NCBI GenBank assembly: GCA_026990045.1
Contig: JALSIK010000201.1
Coordinates: 1 to 19,157, forward strand
Source of the DNA: Chromatiales bacterium
GTDB taxonomy: Bacteria; Pseudomonadota; Gammaproteobacteria; CAMYNG01
Length of the DNA stretch: 19,157 bases
Reading direction: 5' to 3'
This document shows, piece by piece, positions 1-7,148 of this stretch. The translations under genes and the position numbers were made by a program. Every line of letters begins with the position of its first letter. Within the stretch, counting starts at the first letter, position 1. Under the pieces are notes generated by a model that was not told the DNA's origin, searched no databases, and saw only the letters and a list, made by a program, of their open reading frames with translations.

Positions 1-899
1 AGGTGGCGCAGGAGCGCGTAGCTGAGAGGGGCGATACGGTAGACGATGACCATGGGGACCTGGTGCAGCCCGATCTCCAGGGTGGCGGTGCCGGACGCGG
101 TGGCGATGACATCGCAGGCGGCGATGGCGTCGCTGCTGCCGCCGTCCGCGAGGATCAGGGGGAGCGGTGGTCCCTGGCGGGTGTAGGCCTCGATGTCGTG
201 GCGGCCCAGCGTGGGGGCCACCGCCAGCAGGAACCGCAGGCGGGGCCGGTGCGCGTGCAGGCGCCGGGCGGTGTCCAGCAGCAACGGCATGAGCCGGCGC
301 AGTTCGCTGTGCCGGCTCCCGGGGAAGAGGCCGATCACGGTGGCATCGGCCGGCAGATCCAGGCGCCGGCGGGCAGAGGCTCGGTCGGGCCGGGGAACCG
401 CGTGCTCCAGGAGCGGGTGGCCCACGAACCGGGCCTGGACGCCGTGGCGTCGGTAGAAGTCCTGCTCGAAGGGAAAGACCACCGCCATCAGGTCCACGTC
501 GCGCCGGATCCGGCGAACCCGGTAGCGGCGCCAGGCCCAGACCTGGGGGCTGATGTAATAGAGCACCGGAATGCCCAGTTCACGGGCGGTGCGCGCCAGG
601 CGCAGGTTGAACTCCGGGTAGTCCACCAGGATCAGGAGGTCCGGGCGCTCCTCGCGCAGTGCGCTGCGCATGGACCGGAGGGCGGCCTTGATGTCGTGCC
701 AGTGGCGCAGGACTTCCACCAGCCCCACCACCGCCAGGCGGCCGGCATCGACGCGGATGTCCACGCCGGCCTCGCGCATGCGCGGCCCGCCGATACCGCT
801 GAAGGCCACGGAGGGGTCCCGTGCCTGAACGCGGCGCACCAGGTGGGCGGCGTGCATGTCGCCGGAGGCCTCTCCGGCGACGATCAGTACCCGGGCCAC
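1..899 (-). CDS. lpxB: Lipid-A-disaccharide synthase LpxB (partial, C-terminus beyond window)
   Basis: LpxB is a peripheral inner-membrane glycosyltransferase (GT19). It joins UDP-2,3-diacylglucosamine to lipid X to form the lipid A disaccharide. About 299 codons are present, of roughly 380 usual for the family; the C-terminal part lies left of base 1. Reading the minus strand gives the N-terminal VLIVAGEASGD, SPQVWAWR at residues 117-124, PGSR at about 193-196, and SGTATLEIGL followed by VPMVIVYR near the window edge, all diagnostic of LpxB. I chose GTG at 899, five bases after the gnnB stop (905-907) and preceded by GAAAGG. No ATG fits before the conserved VAGEASGD. It is the third gene of gnnA-gnnB-lpxB. 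With those neighbours its natural substrates may carry an amino group at position 3, which is inference. Identity is very secure. Confidence 0.96.
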   Translation of the reverse strand, partial: MARVLIVAGEASGDMHAAHLVRRVQARDPSVAFSGIGGPRMREAGVDIRVDAGRLAVVGLVEVLRHWHDIKAALRSMRSALREERPDLLILVDYPEFNLRLARTARELGIPVLYYISPQVWAWRRYRVRRIRRDVDLMAVVFPFEQDFYRRHGVQARFVGHPLLEHAVPRPDRASARRRLDLPADATVIGLFPGSRHSELRRLMPLLLDTARRLHAHRPRLRFLLAVAPTLGRHDIEAYTRQGPPLPLILADGGSSDAIAACDVIATASGTATLEIGLHQVPMVIVYRIAPLSYALLRH

Positions 900-904
900 G
901 CCTT

Positions 905-1999
905 TCAGCCTCCGGCGGCCCGGCGCACCACCTGGGCGATGTGCTCCACGGTGTCGGGCGGGAGCTCCGGGTAGATGGGCAGCGACAGGCACCGCCGGCA
1001 CACCGACTCGGTCACCGGCAGGTGGAGGTCGCGACAGGCATCGCCATAGACCGCCTGGCGGTGCAGCGGGACGGGGTAGTACACGGCGGAGGCGATGCCC
1101 GCCTCGGCCAGCGCCTCCTGGATGGCCTCGCGGCGGTCGGTGAGGATGGTGTACTGGTGGAACACGTGGGTCCCGGCGGGGTCCTCGTACGGGGTCTCCA
1201 CCACGTCGTGCAACAGCTCGGTGTACCGGCGGGCGGCCCTCCGGCGTCCTTCGTTGTAATCATCGATGCGGCGCAGCTTGATGCGCAGGATGGCGGCCTG
1301 GATCTCGTCCAGCCGGCTGTTGTACCCGATGAAATCGTGGTGATACCGCCGGCTGCTGCCATGGTTGCGGAGCTGGCGCAGGCGCTCGGCCATGGTTTCC
1401 GACTGGGTGGTGACCATGCCGCCGTCGCCGTAGGCGCCTAGGTTCTTGCTGGGAAAAAAGCTGTGGCAGCCGGCCAGCCCGGCGGTGCCGGTCATGATGC
1501 CGTCGCGGCGGGCGCCGAAGGACTGGGCGCAGTCCTCGACGATCACCAGGTCGTGCTGCCGGGCGATGGCCTGCAGGGCGGGGAGGTCGGCCGGCTGGCC
1601 GAACAGGTGGACCGGCAGCAGGGCGCGGGTGCGGGCGGTCACGGCTTCCGCCACCCGCTGCGGATCCAGGTTGAAGGTGCGGGGGTCGATGTCCACGAAC
1701 ACCGGCGTGGCCCCGGTGTAGGACACGGCCTCGGCGGTGGCGATGAAGGTGAAGGCCGGGAGGATGACCTCGTCGCCCGGCCCGATGCCTGCCGCACGCA
1801 GGGCCAGGTGCAGGGCGTCGGTGCCGGAGGCACAGCTCACGGCATGGGCGGCGCCGAGATAGGCGGCGGCCTCCTGCTCGAACTGCCGGACGTTGGGACC
1901 GAGAATGAAATGGGTGTTCTCCAGCACCTCCTGCAGGGCGGCGTCGATCTCCGCCTTGAGGCTGTGGTACTGCTCCTTGAGGTCCACCATGGGGATCAT
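905..1999 (-). CDS. gnnB: UDP-3-keto-GlcNAc aminotransferase, GnnB-like (DegT/DnrJ/EryC1 family)
   Basis: A 364-residue PLP-dependent sugar aminotransferase of the DegT/DnrJ/EryC1 fold. Visible motifs: SGTDAL at 58-63 (phosphate binding), EDCAQ at 155-159 (D156 pairs with the pyridine nitrogen), and FFPSKNLGAYGDGG, where K185 is the Schiff-base lysine. The late RNHG and YNSRLDEIQAA motifs are typical of the family. The start overlaps the end of the upstream oxidoreductase by four bases (ATGA at 1996-1999), and lpxB follows after five bases, so the three are almost certainly co-transcribed. In Acidithiobacillus ferrooxidans an oxidoreductase/transaminase pair next to lpxB (GnnA/GnnB) makes UDP-2-acetamido-3-amino-2,3-dideoxyglucose for lipid A; the same role is inferred here from context. 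The family also makes other amino sugars (for example WbpE, which acts on the uronic acid). Family is certain; substrate is probable. Confidence 0.85.
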   Translation of the reverse strand: MIPMVDLKEQYHSLKAEIDAALQEVLENTHFILGPNVRQFEQEAAAYLGAAHAVSCASGTDALHLALRAAGIGPGDEVILPAFTFIATAEAVSYTGATPVFVDIDPRTFNLDPQRVAEAVTARTRALLPVHLFGQPADLPALQAIARQHDLVIVEDCAQSFGARRDGIMTGTAGLAGCHSFFPSKNLGAYGDGGMVTTQSETMAERLRQLRNHGSSRRYHHDFIGYNSRLDEIQAAILRIKLRRIDDYNEGRRRAARRYTELLHDVVETPYEDPAGTHVFHQYTILTDRREAIQEALAEAGIASAVYYPVPLHRQAVYGDACRDLHLPVTESVCRRCLSLPIYPELPPDTVEHIAQVVRRAAGG

Positions 2000-2997
2000 G
2001 AAATCATTCCTCCATTGGATGCCGGCGCAGTGTGTGTGGGGGCGCCGGCCCGTTCCAGGGCCTCGGTGATGCGGATGGCGGTCTCCAGGGCCCGGCGCCC
2101 GTCCCGGCCGCTGACCACCGGCGGCGTGCCGTGGCGCACCGCGGCGACGAAGGCCTTGATCTCCTCCAGCAGGGCGTCGGCGCCCTCGAGCCGGCGTTCC
2201 TCGCTGAGGATCTCGGGGATGCCACCGGCGGCGGCGGGGCCGCGCCGGTGGAGCGCCAGGTGCTTTTCATGGAAGTCCACCACGATGTAGGCATCGTGCT
2301 GGAACACCCGCATGGTGCGCTCGGTCTTGCGTCCCGCGCGGCTGGCGGTGACGTTGGCCACGCAGCCGTTGGCGAAGCGCAGGCGGGCGTTGGCGATATC
2401 GATCTCGCCGGTGAGCACCGGCACCCCGCTCACGTCCAGTGACGTGATGGGGGCGGGCACCATGTCCAGGATCAGGTCGATGTCGTGGATCATGAGATCC
2501 AGGACGACGTTGACATCGGCCCCGCGCGGGTTGAAGGGGGCCACCCGGTGTGACTCGATGAACAACGGCTCGGCCAGCACCCCCTGCAGCGCCACCATGG
2601 CCGGGTTGAAGCGTTCCAGGTGGCCCACCTGCAGCACCAGGCCGCGTTCCTCGGCCAGCCGGACGAGGGTGTCGGCCTCGTCCACGGTCACGGTCATGGG
2701 TTTCTCCAGCAGCACGTGGAGACCCCGCTCCAGGCACTGGCGGGCGACGGCGAAGTGGCGCTGGGTGGGGACCACGACGCTCACCAGGTCGATGTCCCCC
2801 AGCAGGGGTTCCAGCGAGGTGTATGCGGGCACGTCCAGCTCCGAGCCCACCGCCTGCGCGCGATCCGCATCGGCGTCCACCACGCCGCACAGGGTGACAT
2901 CGGGCAGGGCGGCGTATTTCTGGGCGTGAAACCGGCCCAGGTAGCCGACCCCGATGACGGCGGCGCGCAGCGAAGGAACGGAATGGGAACGGCTCAC
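1996..2997 (-). CDS. gnnA: UDP-GlcNAc 3-dehydrogenase, GnnA-like (Gfo/Idh/MocA family)
   Basis: A 333-residue NAD(P)-dependent oxidoreductase of the Gfo/Idh/MocA family. The N-terminal Rossmann fold carries GVGYLGRFHAQK (residues 16-27). The family EKP motif is at 98-100, followed by VGHLERFNP at about 124-132. LDLMIHDIDL (His171, Asp172) sits in the expected catalytic position. I chose GTG at 2997; an ATG two bases upstream is out of frame and reads directly into TGA. The last four bases overlap gnnB. The predicted job is oxidation of the 3-hydroxyl of UDP-GlcNAc to a ketone, which GnnB would then aminate, feeding LpxA/LpxB. This relies on the gnnA-gnnB-lpxB arrangement known from Acidithiobacillus. 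A WbpB-like activity on UDP-GlcNAc uronate is the main alternative. It diverges from rnhB with about 120 bases between them. Confidence 0.83.
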   Translation of the reverse strand: MSRSHSVPSLRAAVIGVGYLGRFHAQKYAALPDVTLCGVVDADADRAQAVGSELDVPAYTSLEPLLGDIDLVSVVVPTQRHFAVARQCLERGLHVLLEKPMTVTVDEADTLVRLAEERGLVLQVGHLERFNPAMVALQGVLAEPLFIESHRVAPFNPRGADVNVVLDLMIHDIDLILDMVPAPITSLDVSGVPVLTGEIDIANARLRFANGCVANVTASRAGRKTERTMRVFQHDAYIVVDFHEKHLALHRRGPAAAGGIPEILSEERRLEGADALLEEIKAFVAAVRHGTPPVVSGRDGRRALETAIRITEALERAGAPTHTAPASNGGMIS

Positions 2998-3081
2998 ATC
3001 GAGTGCGGTTCGGGTTGCGGCAAGGATGACCGGGCCCGTGTTGCGGCTGGACCCCGACCGGCGGACGGTGTAATGATCTCA

Positions 3082-3105
3082 CCGTTTTGCGGGCAACGCA
3101 AACGG
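3082..3105 (+). promoter_or_regulatory. Hairpin overlapping the rnhB ribosome-binding region
   Basis: CCGTTTTGCG (3082-3091) and CGCAAACGG (3097-3105) form a nine-pair stem with one bulged T and a GGCAA loop. The right arm runs into GGGAG (3104-3108), the only Shine-Dalgarno-like sequence before the rnhB GTG at 3119, so folding could partly hide it. A TGTAAT element (3069-3074) upstream resembles a -10 box, but no good -35 box is seen. A regulatory role is inference. Confidence 0.35.
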
Positions 3106-3118
3106 GAGATGCGCGGCA

Positions 3119-3703
3119 GTGGATGGTGTCACGGCGGGGGTGGACGAGGCGGGCCGGGGCCCGCTGGCGGGACCGGTGGTGGCGGCGGCCGTGATCCTGG
3201 ACCCCCGCCGCCCCGTCACCGGACTGGCGGATTCCAAGAAGCTGACGCCGGCGCAGCGGGCCGAGCTGGAGGCGGAGATCAGGGCGCGCGCGCTGGCGTG
3301 GTGCGTGGCCAGCGCATCGGTGGAGGAGATCGATCGTTACAACATCCTGCAGGCCACGATGCTGGCCATGACGCGCGCGGTGGAGGGACTTTCCCGCCGG
3401 CCGGAGCGGGCGCTGGTGGACGGCAACCGACTGCCGGACCTGCCCTGCCCGGGGCGGGCGGTGGTGGGCGGCGATGCCACGGTGCCGGCCATCAGTGCCG
3501 CTTCCATCCTGGCCAAGGTGGCCCGGGACCGGGAAATGGAGCGCCTGGACCGGTGCCATCCCGGGTACGGGTTCGCCCGGCACAAGGGCTATCCCACGCG
3601 GGAGCACCTGGCGGCGCTGGAGAAACTGGGGCCATGCGCCGCGCACCGGCGCTCGTTTGGACCGGTGCGGCGGCGGCTTGAGTGCAGCCCTGGATTCGTA
3701 TAA
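3119..3703 (+). CDS. rnhB: Ribonuclease HII
   Basis: RNase HII cleaves the RNA strand of RNA-DNA hybrids and nicks DNA at single embedded ribonucleotides, starting ribonucleotide excision repair. The 194-residue protein matches the usual length. The four acidic catalytic residues are present: D9 and E10 in GVDEAGRGPLAGPV, D101 in LVDGN, and D119 in GGDATVPAISAASILAKVARD. The HPGYGFARHKGYPT segment near 147-160 is also conserved. I chose GTG at 3119, with GGGAG ten bases upstream. The nearby ATG at 3109 is out of frame. rnhB usually sits between lpxB and dnaE in Gammaproteobacteria. Here lpxB is on the opposite strand and about 3.5 kb of other genes separate rnhB from dnaE. Confidence 0.97.
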   Translation: MDGVTAGVDEAGRGPLAGPVVAAAVILDPRRPVTGLADSKKLTPAQRAELEAEIRARALAWCVASASVEEIDRYNILQATMLAMTRAVEGLSRRPERALVDGNRLPDLPCPGRAVVGGDATVPAISAASILAKVARDREMERLDRCHPGYGFARHKGYPTREHLAALEKLGPCAAHRRSFGPVRRRLECSPGFV

Positions 3704-3757
3704 GGTCACCGGCAGGTATCGCACAACCCGTTGACCGCGACCGGGAATGATGGATCC

Positions 3758-4330
3758 ATGAGCCTGCCGCTCATACTGCGCCTCGATGTCACCGGCAGGC
3801 CGATCCGCTGGATCGGCTGGCAGGAAGCGGTGTGTCTCTACGCCCGGGGCATGGTGGCCTGGACCGCCGGCGACCATACCTTTTCGTTGCACGGCGGGAT
3901 GTCGCGCCTGGACGGGCGCCGCACCGTGCTGGAGATCAATTCCATCATCGCGGTGCGCGGGGAGAACCGCGCGGTGCGGCGGCGCACGGTGCCGCCCCTG
4001 ACCAACCGCGAGCTGTTCCGGCGCGATCGCCACACCTGCCTCTACTGCGGGCGCCGCCACGCCGACGCCGGGCTCACCCGGGATCACGTGGTGCCGGTCT
4101 CCCGGGGCGGGCGCGACGTGTGGTCCAACGTGGTCACGGCCTGCCGCCGCTGCAATGCCCGCAAGGGTTGCCGGACTCCCGACGAGAGCGGCATGCCGTT
4201 GCTGGCGGTGCCCTATGTCCCTAACCTGGCCGAGTACCTGGTCCTGCGCAACCGGCGCATCCTGGCCGACCAGATGGAGTTCCTGCGCCTGCAGTTCACC
4301 GACCAGGCGCGCGACTGGGCGCTGCAGTAG
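3758..4330 (+). CDS. HNH endonuclease-domain protein of unknown role
   Basis: A 190-residue protein with a C-terminal HNH (treble-clef) domain. CLYC (C94, C97) and CRRC (C129, C132) look like a structural zinc site. DH at 109-110, N124 and N133 fit the D-H...N...N pattern of the nuclease core. The N-terminal half (LRLDVTGRPIRWIGWQEAVCLYARGMVAW) is an unnamed extension that I recall from similar-sized proteobacterial HNH proteins, so this looks like a full-length family member rather than a fragment. No restriction methylase, phage or intron gene is adjacent. I chose ATG at 3758, giving LPLILRLDV at the N-terminus; an in-frame TTG at 3731 would add nine poorly conserved-looking residues. It follows rnhB by 54 bases and converges on the beta-barrel gene with only four bases between stops. 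Nuclease activity and target are not established. Confidence 0.85.
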   Translation: MSLPLILRLDVTGRPIRWIGWQEAVCLYARGMVAWTAGDHTFSLHGGMSRLDGRRTVLEINSIIAVRGENRAVRRRTVPPLTNRELFRRDRHTCLYCGRRHADAGLTRDHVVPVSRGGRDVWSNVVTACRRCNARKGCRTPDESGMPLLAVPYVPNLAEYLVLRNRRILADQMEFLRLQFTDQARDWALQ

Positions 4331-4334
4331 CGGC

Positions 4335-4904
4335 TCAGTAACGGCTGGCCAGCCCCGGCCAGTCGAAGTGGTGGACGAAACCCAGGTTGATGGTGTCTAT
4401 GGTGTTGTTGTCGTCGTCCACGTAGCGAATCGCGCTGACGTTGAGTGCGGTGTGGGGTCCCCCGTAGAAGTCCATGCCGACGCCGTAGGCCGGGCCGCTG
4501 ATGGAGTCGGCGAAGTTCCACTGGTTGAGGGACAGCTCCGAAAAGTCGATGTAGCCGTAACCGCCCATGACGTAGAGGGTGGTCTTTTTGTAGCGCAGGT
4601 TGGCACGCACGAAGGCGGCGGCGACGAACCGGGTCCGGATGGTGCCGGTGACACCGGGCGAGATCTCGCGGCTGAAGTCGTTGGTCTTGCCCAGGTGGAT
4701 CTCCGCTCCCAGGAAATTGCTGACATCTGCGCCCAGGACCAGGGTCAACTGGTTGAGATCGACGTCGTCCCACGAACCATAATTGAGTCCCCAGTAGAAG
4801 CGGCGCTCCCCGGTCTCGACCCCGAGAAAGGTGTCGGCGCCCTGGGCGGTGGTGGAGCAGGCGGTGAACAGCGCGGCGGCGAGGATCGTCGTTCTGGCAT
4901 TCAT
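4335..4904 (-). CDS. Small exported outer-membrane beta-barrel-like protein
   Basis: A 189-residue protein with a clear Sec signal peptide: MNAR, a hydrophobic TTILAAALF core, and likely cleavage near AQGA at 20-23. The mature part is rich in alternating hydrophobic/polar stretches (FYWGLNYGSW, NQLTLVLGADVS, TTLYVMGGYGYIDF, AYGVGMDFYGG, DTINLGFVHHF) typical of an eight-stranded outer-membrane barrel. It ends in an aromatic residue (Tyr), though the best strand-like C-terminal signature lies slightly inside, at GFVHHF. Cys16 lies in the signal region but lacks a good lipobox (Phe at -3), so a lipoprotein is less likely. The ATG at 4904 has GGGGGA eight bases upstream. An AT-rich promoter region lies before it. 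Specific function is unknown; the porin-like/OmpA-like beta-barrel class is a structural guess. Confidence 0.75.
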   Translation of the reverse strand: MNARTTILAAALFTACSTTAQGADTFLGVETGERRFYWGLNYGSWDDVDLNQLTLVLGADVSNFLGAEIHLGKTNDFSREISPGVTGTIRTRFVAAAFVRANLRYKKTTLYVMGGYGYIDFSELSLNQWNFADSISGPAYGVGMDFYGGPHTALNVSAIRYVDDDNNTIDTINLGFVHHFDWPGLASRY

Positions 4905-4991
4905 TGTTCGGTTCCCCCGTTGGGCGATTCTCCGGGCCCCGCACCCCGGGCGGTCCCGGACTCCCGCATGTGCTGAAAGATAGCCGAGATA

Positions 4992-5020
4992 TTACTATAA
5001 AACAAGTATTTAAAGGTCAA
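4992..5020 (-). promoter_or_regulatory. Predicted sigma-70-type promoter for the beta-barrel gene, in an AT-rich island
   Basis: On the minus strand, TTGACC (5020-5015) is followed at 17 bases by TAGTAA (4997-4992), or at 15 bases by TATAGT (4999-4994). The surrounding 4979-5036 segment is strikingly AT-rich against a GC-rich background. It lies between the glyoxalase stop and the beta-barrel start, giving a leader of roughly 80 bases. No terminator hairpin for gloA is visible here, so read-through is possible. Confidence 0.5.
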
Positions 5021-5036
5021 ATTTTGAGTAAATTGT

Positions 5037-5432
5037 TCATTCACACCCTGGCCGGGGTCCCAGAAGCTCGATGGGATAGCCGTCGGGATCCTCGACGAAG
5101 GCGATGAGGGTGGTGCCGGCGTTCATGGGTCCGGGTTCGCGGATGATCTTGCCGCCCCGGGCCCGGATGGCCTCGGCGGCCCGGTGGACGTCGTCCACCT
5201 CGATGGCGATGTGGCCGAAGCCGTTGCCCAGGTCGTAGTGACGGGTGTCCCAGTTGCAGGTGAGTTCCAGCACCGCCTCGCGTGACTCGTCGCCGTAGCC
5301 CACGAAGGCCAGGGTGAAGCGACCCTCGGGGTAGTCCTTGCGCCGCAGCAGCCTCATGCCGAGGACCTCGGTGTAGAAGGCGATGGAGCGGTCCAGGTCA
5401 CCGACCCGGAGCATGGTGTGCAGGATGCGCAT
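5037..5432 (-). CDS. gloA: Lactoylglutathione lyase (glyoxalase I)
   Basis: GloA isomerises the hemithioacetal of methylglyoxal and glutathione to S-lactoylglutathione in the cytosol. The 131-residue length is that of the short bacterial enzyme. The metal ligands fall at the same positions as in E. coli GlxI: H5 (ILHTMLRV), E56 (VLELTCNW), H74 (GFGHIAIEV) and E122 (YPIELLGP). The short form with these ligands is typically nickel/cobalt-activated. FYTEVLGMRLLRRKDYP and FVEDPDGYPIE are family signatures. The ATG at 5432 begins directly at the conserved MRILHTM. It diverges from the kinase gene across about 110 bases. No gloB or glutathione gene is adjacent, so it looks like a single-gene unit. 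Confidence 0.95.
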   Translation of the reverse strand: MRILHTMLRVGDLDRSIAFYTEVLGMRLLRRKDYPEGRFTLAFVGYGDESREAVLELTCNWDTRHYDLGNGFGHIAIEVDDVHRAAEAIRARGGKIIREPGPMNAGTTLIAFVEDPDGYPIELLGPRPGCE

Positions 5433-5450
5433 GATGGCTGGCGTATGCGG

Positions 5451-5465
5451 GTTTGGCCGCCAAAC
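5451..5465. promoter_or_regulatory. Short perfect inverted repeat in the gloA/kinase divergent region
   Basis: GTTTGG and CCAAAC are separated by CCG, giving a 15-base dyad. It lies 19 bases upstream of the gloA start and 77 bases before the kinase start. It could be an operator or a small hairpin. The short length makes chance occurrence quite possible. Confidence 0.25.
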
Positions 5466-5541
5466 TAACGGATGGGCCGCGTGCTAGGCAAGCCTCGCCG
5501 CCCTGGGTTACAGTTGGCGCCAGCAGAGGGAGGGACCGGCC

Positions 5542-6279
5542 ATGGCCAGACGCCCCCAGCCCGTCAAGTCCTTCGGTTTCCAGCCGGGGCGCATCCTCGC
5601 CCGCAAGTACGAGGTCATCGCCCCGCTGGGCGCGGGCTGGGAGGGGGAGGTCTACCGGGTGCGCGAGGTGGCCACCGGCATCGACCGGGCGGTCAAGTTC
5701 TTCTTTCCCCAGCGCAACCCCCGCAACCGGACCCTGTTGTTCTATGCCAAGAAACTGCACAAGCTGCGCCAGTGCCCCATCCTGATCCAGTACCACACCC
5801 AGGACACCATCACCTTCCGCGGCCAGCCCATCTCGTTCCTGGTGTCGGACTACGTCGAGGGCGAGCTGCTGTCGCGTTTTCTCAAGCGCCAGCGGGGCGG
5901 GCGCCTGGACGAGTTCCAGGCCCTCCATCTGCTCCATGCCCTGGCCGCGGGCATCGAGACCATCCACCACATGCGCGAGTACCACGGCGATCTGCACGTG
6001 GACAACGTCATCGTCCGCCGCCTGGGTCTGGGGTTCCAGGTGCGGCTGGTGGATCTCTACCACTGGCAGGCCCCGCGCCTGGCCAACATCCACGACGATG
6101 TCTGCGACCTGGTGCGGATCTTCTACGACTGCACGGGCGGGCGGGCGCATTACGCCCGGCTCTCGCCCCAGGCCAAGGGCATCTGCATGGGGCTCAAGCG
6201 GTCTCTCATCCTGCGCAAGTTCCGCACCGCGGGCCAGCTGCGCGAGCACCTGGAGACCCTGGACTGGGACCCGGCATGA
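5542..6279 (+). CDS. Small Hanks-type serine/threonine protein kinase-like protein
   Basis: A 245-residue protein that is almost only kinase fold, with no membrane segment or sensor domain. A glycine-rich loop LGAGWEGEVYRV lies at 29-40 and an AVKFF lysine at K52. The catalytic loop HGDLHVDN (148-155) has D150 as likely base and N155 as metal ligand. The DFG position is VDLYH, with D171 kept but F-G replaced by L-Y. No APE motif is visible and the C-lobe is short, ending in LETLDWDPA. HGDLHxxN is shared with aminoglycoside- and LPS-type kinases, so a small-molecule substrate cannot be excluded. The ATG at 5542 has a strong AGGGAGGGA six bases upstream. The PP2C-type phosphatase gene starts 28 bases downstream, so the two are probably an antagonistic pair. 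Substrate unknown. Confidence 0.83.
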   Translation: MARRPQPVKSFGFQPGRILARKYEVIAPLGAGWEGEVYRVREVATGIDRAVKFFFPQRNPRNRTLLFYAKKLHKLRQCPILIQYHTQDTITFRGQPISFLVSDYVEGELLSRFLKRQRGGRLDEFQALHLLHALAAGIETIHHMREYHGDLHVDNVIVRRLGLGFQVRLVDLYHWQAPRLANIHDDVCDLVRIFYDCTGGRAHYARLSPQAKGICMGLKRSLILRKFRTAGQLREHLETLDWDPA

Positions 6280-6307
6280 GGCCCGGCTGCGGCGGGGCGC
6301 AGGGGCC

Positions 6308-7129
6308 GTGACGGGGTTTCCCGCCCTGACCGGGCCCCTCGTGCTGGTGGACGGCACCGCCGGGGAGATCACGGCCCGCCGCTTCGCCGGCGGCCGGGCC
6401 GTGGTGTGTTCCCGGAAGGCGCCGGGCAAGGAGACACCCAACGAGGACGCCGTGGCCCTGGTGCCCGCGGGGCCGGCGGCGGGCGTGGCGCTGGTGGCCG
6501 ACGGGGCCGGGGGGCTGCCCGGCGGCGGCCGGGCCTCGGCGCTGGCGGTGGCGGCCCTGGCCCGGGCGGTGGCCGGGGCCGGCGACGAGGAGGCGGCGCT
6601 GCGCAACGCCATCCTCAACGGCTTCGAGGCGGCCAACGCCGAGGTCCAGGCCCTGGCCACGGGGGCGGCCACCACCCTGGCGGCGGTGGAGATCGCGCAG
6701 CGCCAGGTGCGGCCCTTCCACGCGGGGGACTCCATGGTCCTGGTCTGCGGCCAGCGGGGCCGAATCAAGCTGCAGACCGTCTCCCATTCCCCCACCGGCT
6801 ACGCGGTGGAGGCCGGCCTGCTCGAGGAGCGCGAGGCGCTGCACCACGCCGAGCGGCACCTGGTGTCCAACATGGTGGGCACGCCCGACATGCGCATCGA
6901 GGTGGGGCCGCCGGTCCGGCTGGCCCCGCGGGACACGGTGCTGGTGGCCTCCGACGGCCTGTTCGACAACCTGCACCTGGAAGAAATCGTGGCCGAGATC
7001 CGCTGCGGCCCGCTGGAGGAGGCCGCGCGGCGGCTGCTGGCCGCGGCCGTGACCCGCATGGAGCGGCCGGTCCCCGGCCAGCCCTCCAAGCCCGACGACA
7101 TCAGCTTCGTCCTCTACCGTCCGGCCTGA
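6308..7129 (+). CDS. PP2C/PPM-family serine/threonine protein phosphatase
   Basis: A 273-residue soluble phosphatase of the PPM superfamily. Motifs in order: NEDAV at 45-49, VADGAGG with D65, FHAGDSMV (the R/H-x-GDS motif), VASDGLFDN with D216, and KPDDISFVLYR with D263/D264. These give the acidic residues that bind the catalytic Mn/Mg pair. The first motif is DGAGG rather than the usual DGMGG/DGHGG. The frame stays open upstream into the kinase gene, but homology-like sequence begins around residue 8, and GTG at 6308 with AGGGGC just before it is the best start. It lies 28 bases after the kinase gene, and the natural prediction is that it reverses that kinase's phosphorylation. No transmembrane or forkhead-associated domain is present. 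A role as a general cytosolic phosphatase is also possible. Confidence 0.88.
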   Translation: MTGFPALTGPLVLVDGTAGEITARRFAGGRAVVCSRKAPGKETPNEDAVALVPAGPAAGVALVADGAGGLPGGGRASALAVAALARAVAGAGDEEAALRNAILNGFEAANAEVQALATGAATTLAAVEIAQRQVRPFHAGDSMVLVCGQRGRIKLQTVSHSPTGYAVEAGLLEEREALHHAERHLVSNMVGTPDMRIEVGPPVRLAPRDTVLVASDGLFDNLHLEEIVAEIRCGPLEEAARRLLAAAVTRMERPVPGQPSKPDDISFVLYRPA

Positions 7130-7148
7130 GGCGTTCCCGCCTGTCAAG

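Noticed and set aside
2267..4087. A 606-codon minus-strand frame spanning gnnA, rnhB and the HNH gene.
   Set aside because: It overlaps three genes that carry clear family motifs in other frames, and it has no domain of its own.
4855..4860. Cys16 of the beta-barrel protein as a lipoprotein attachment site.
   Set aside because: The preceding residues (L-F-T-A) do not form a good lipobox, and a standard signal peptidase I site follows near residue 22.
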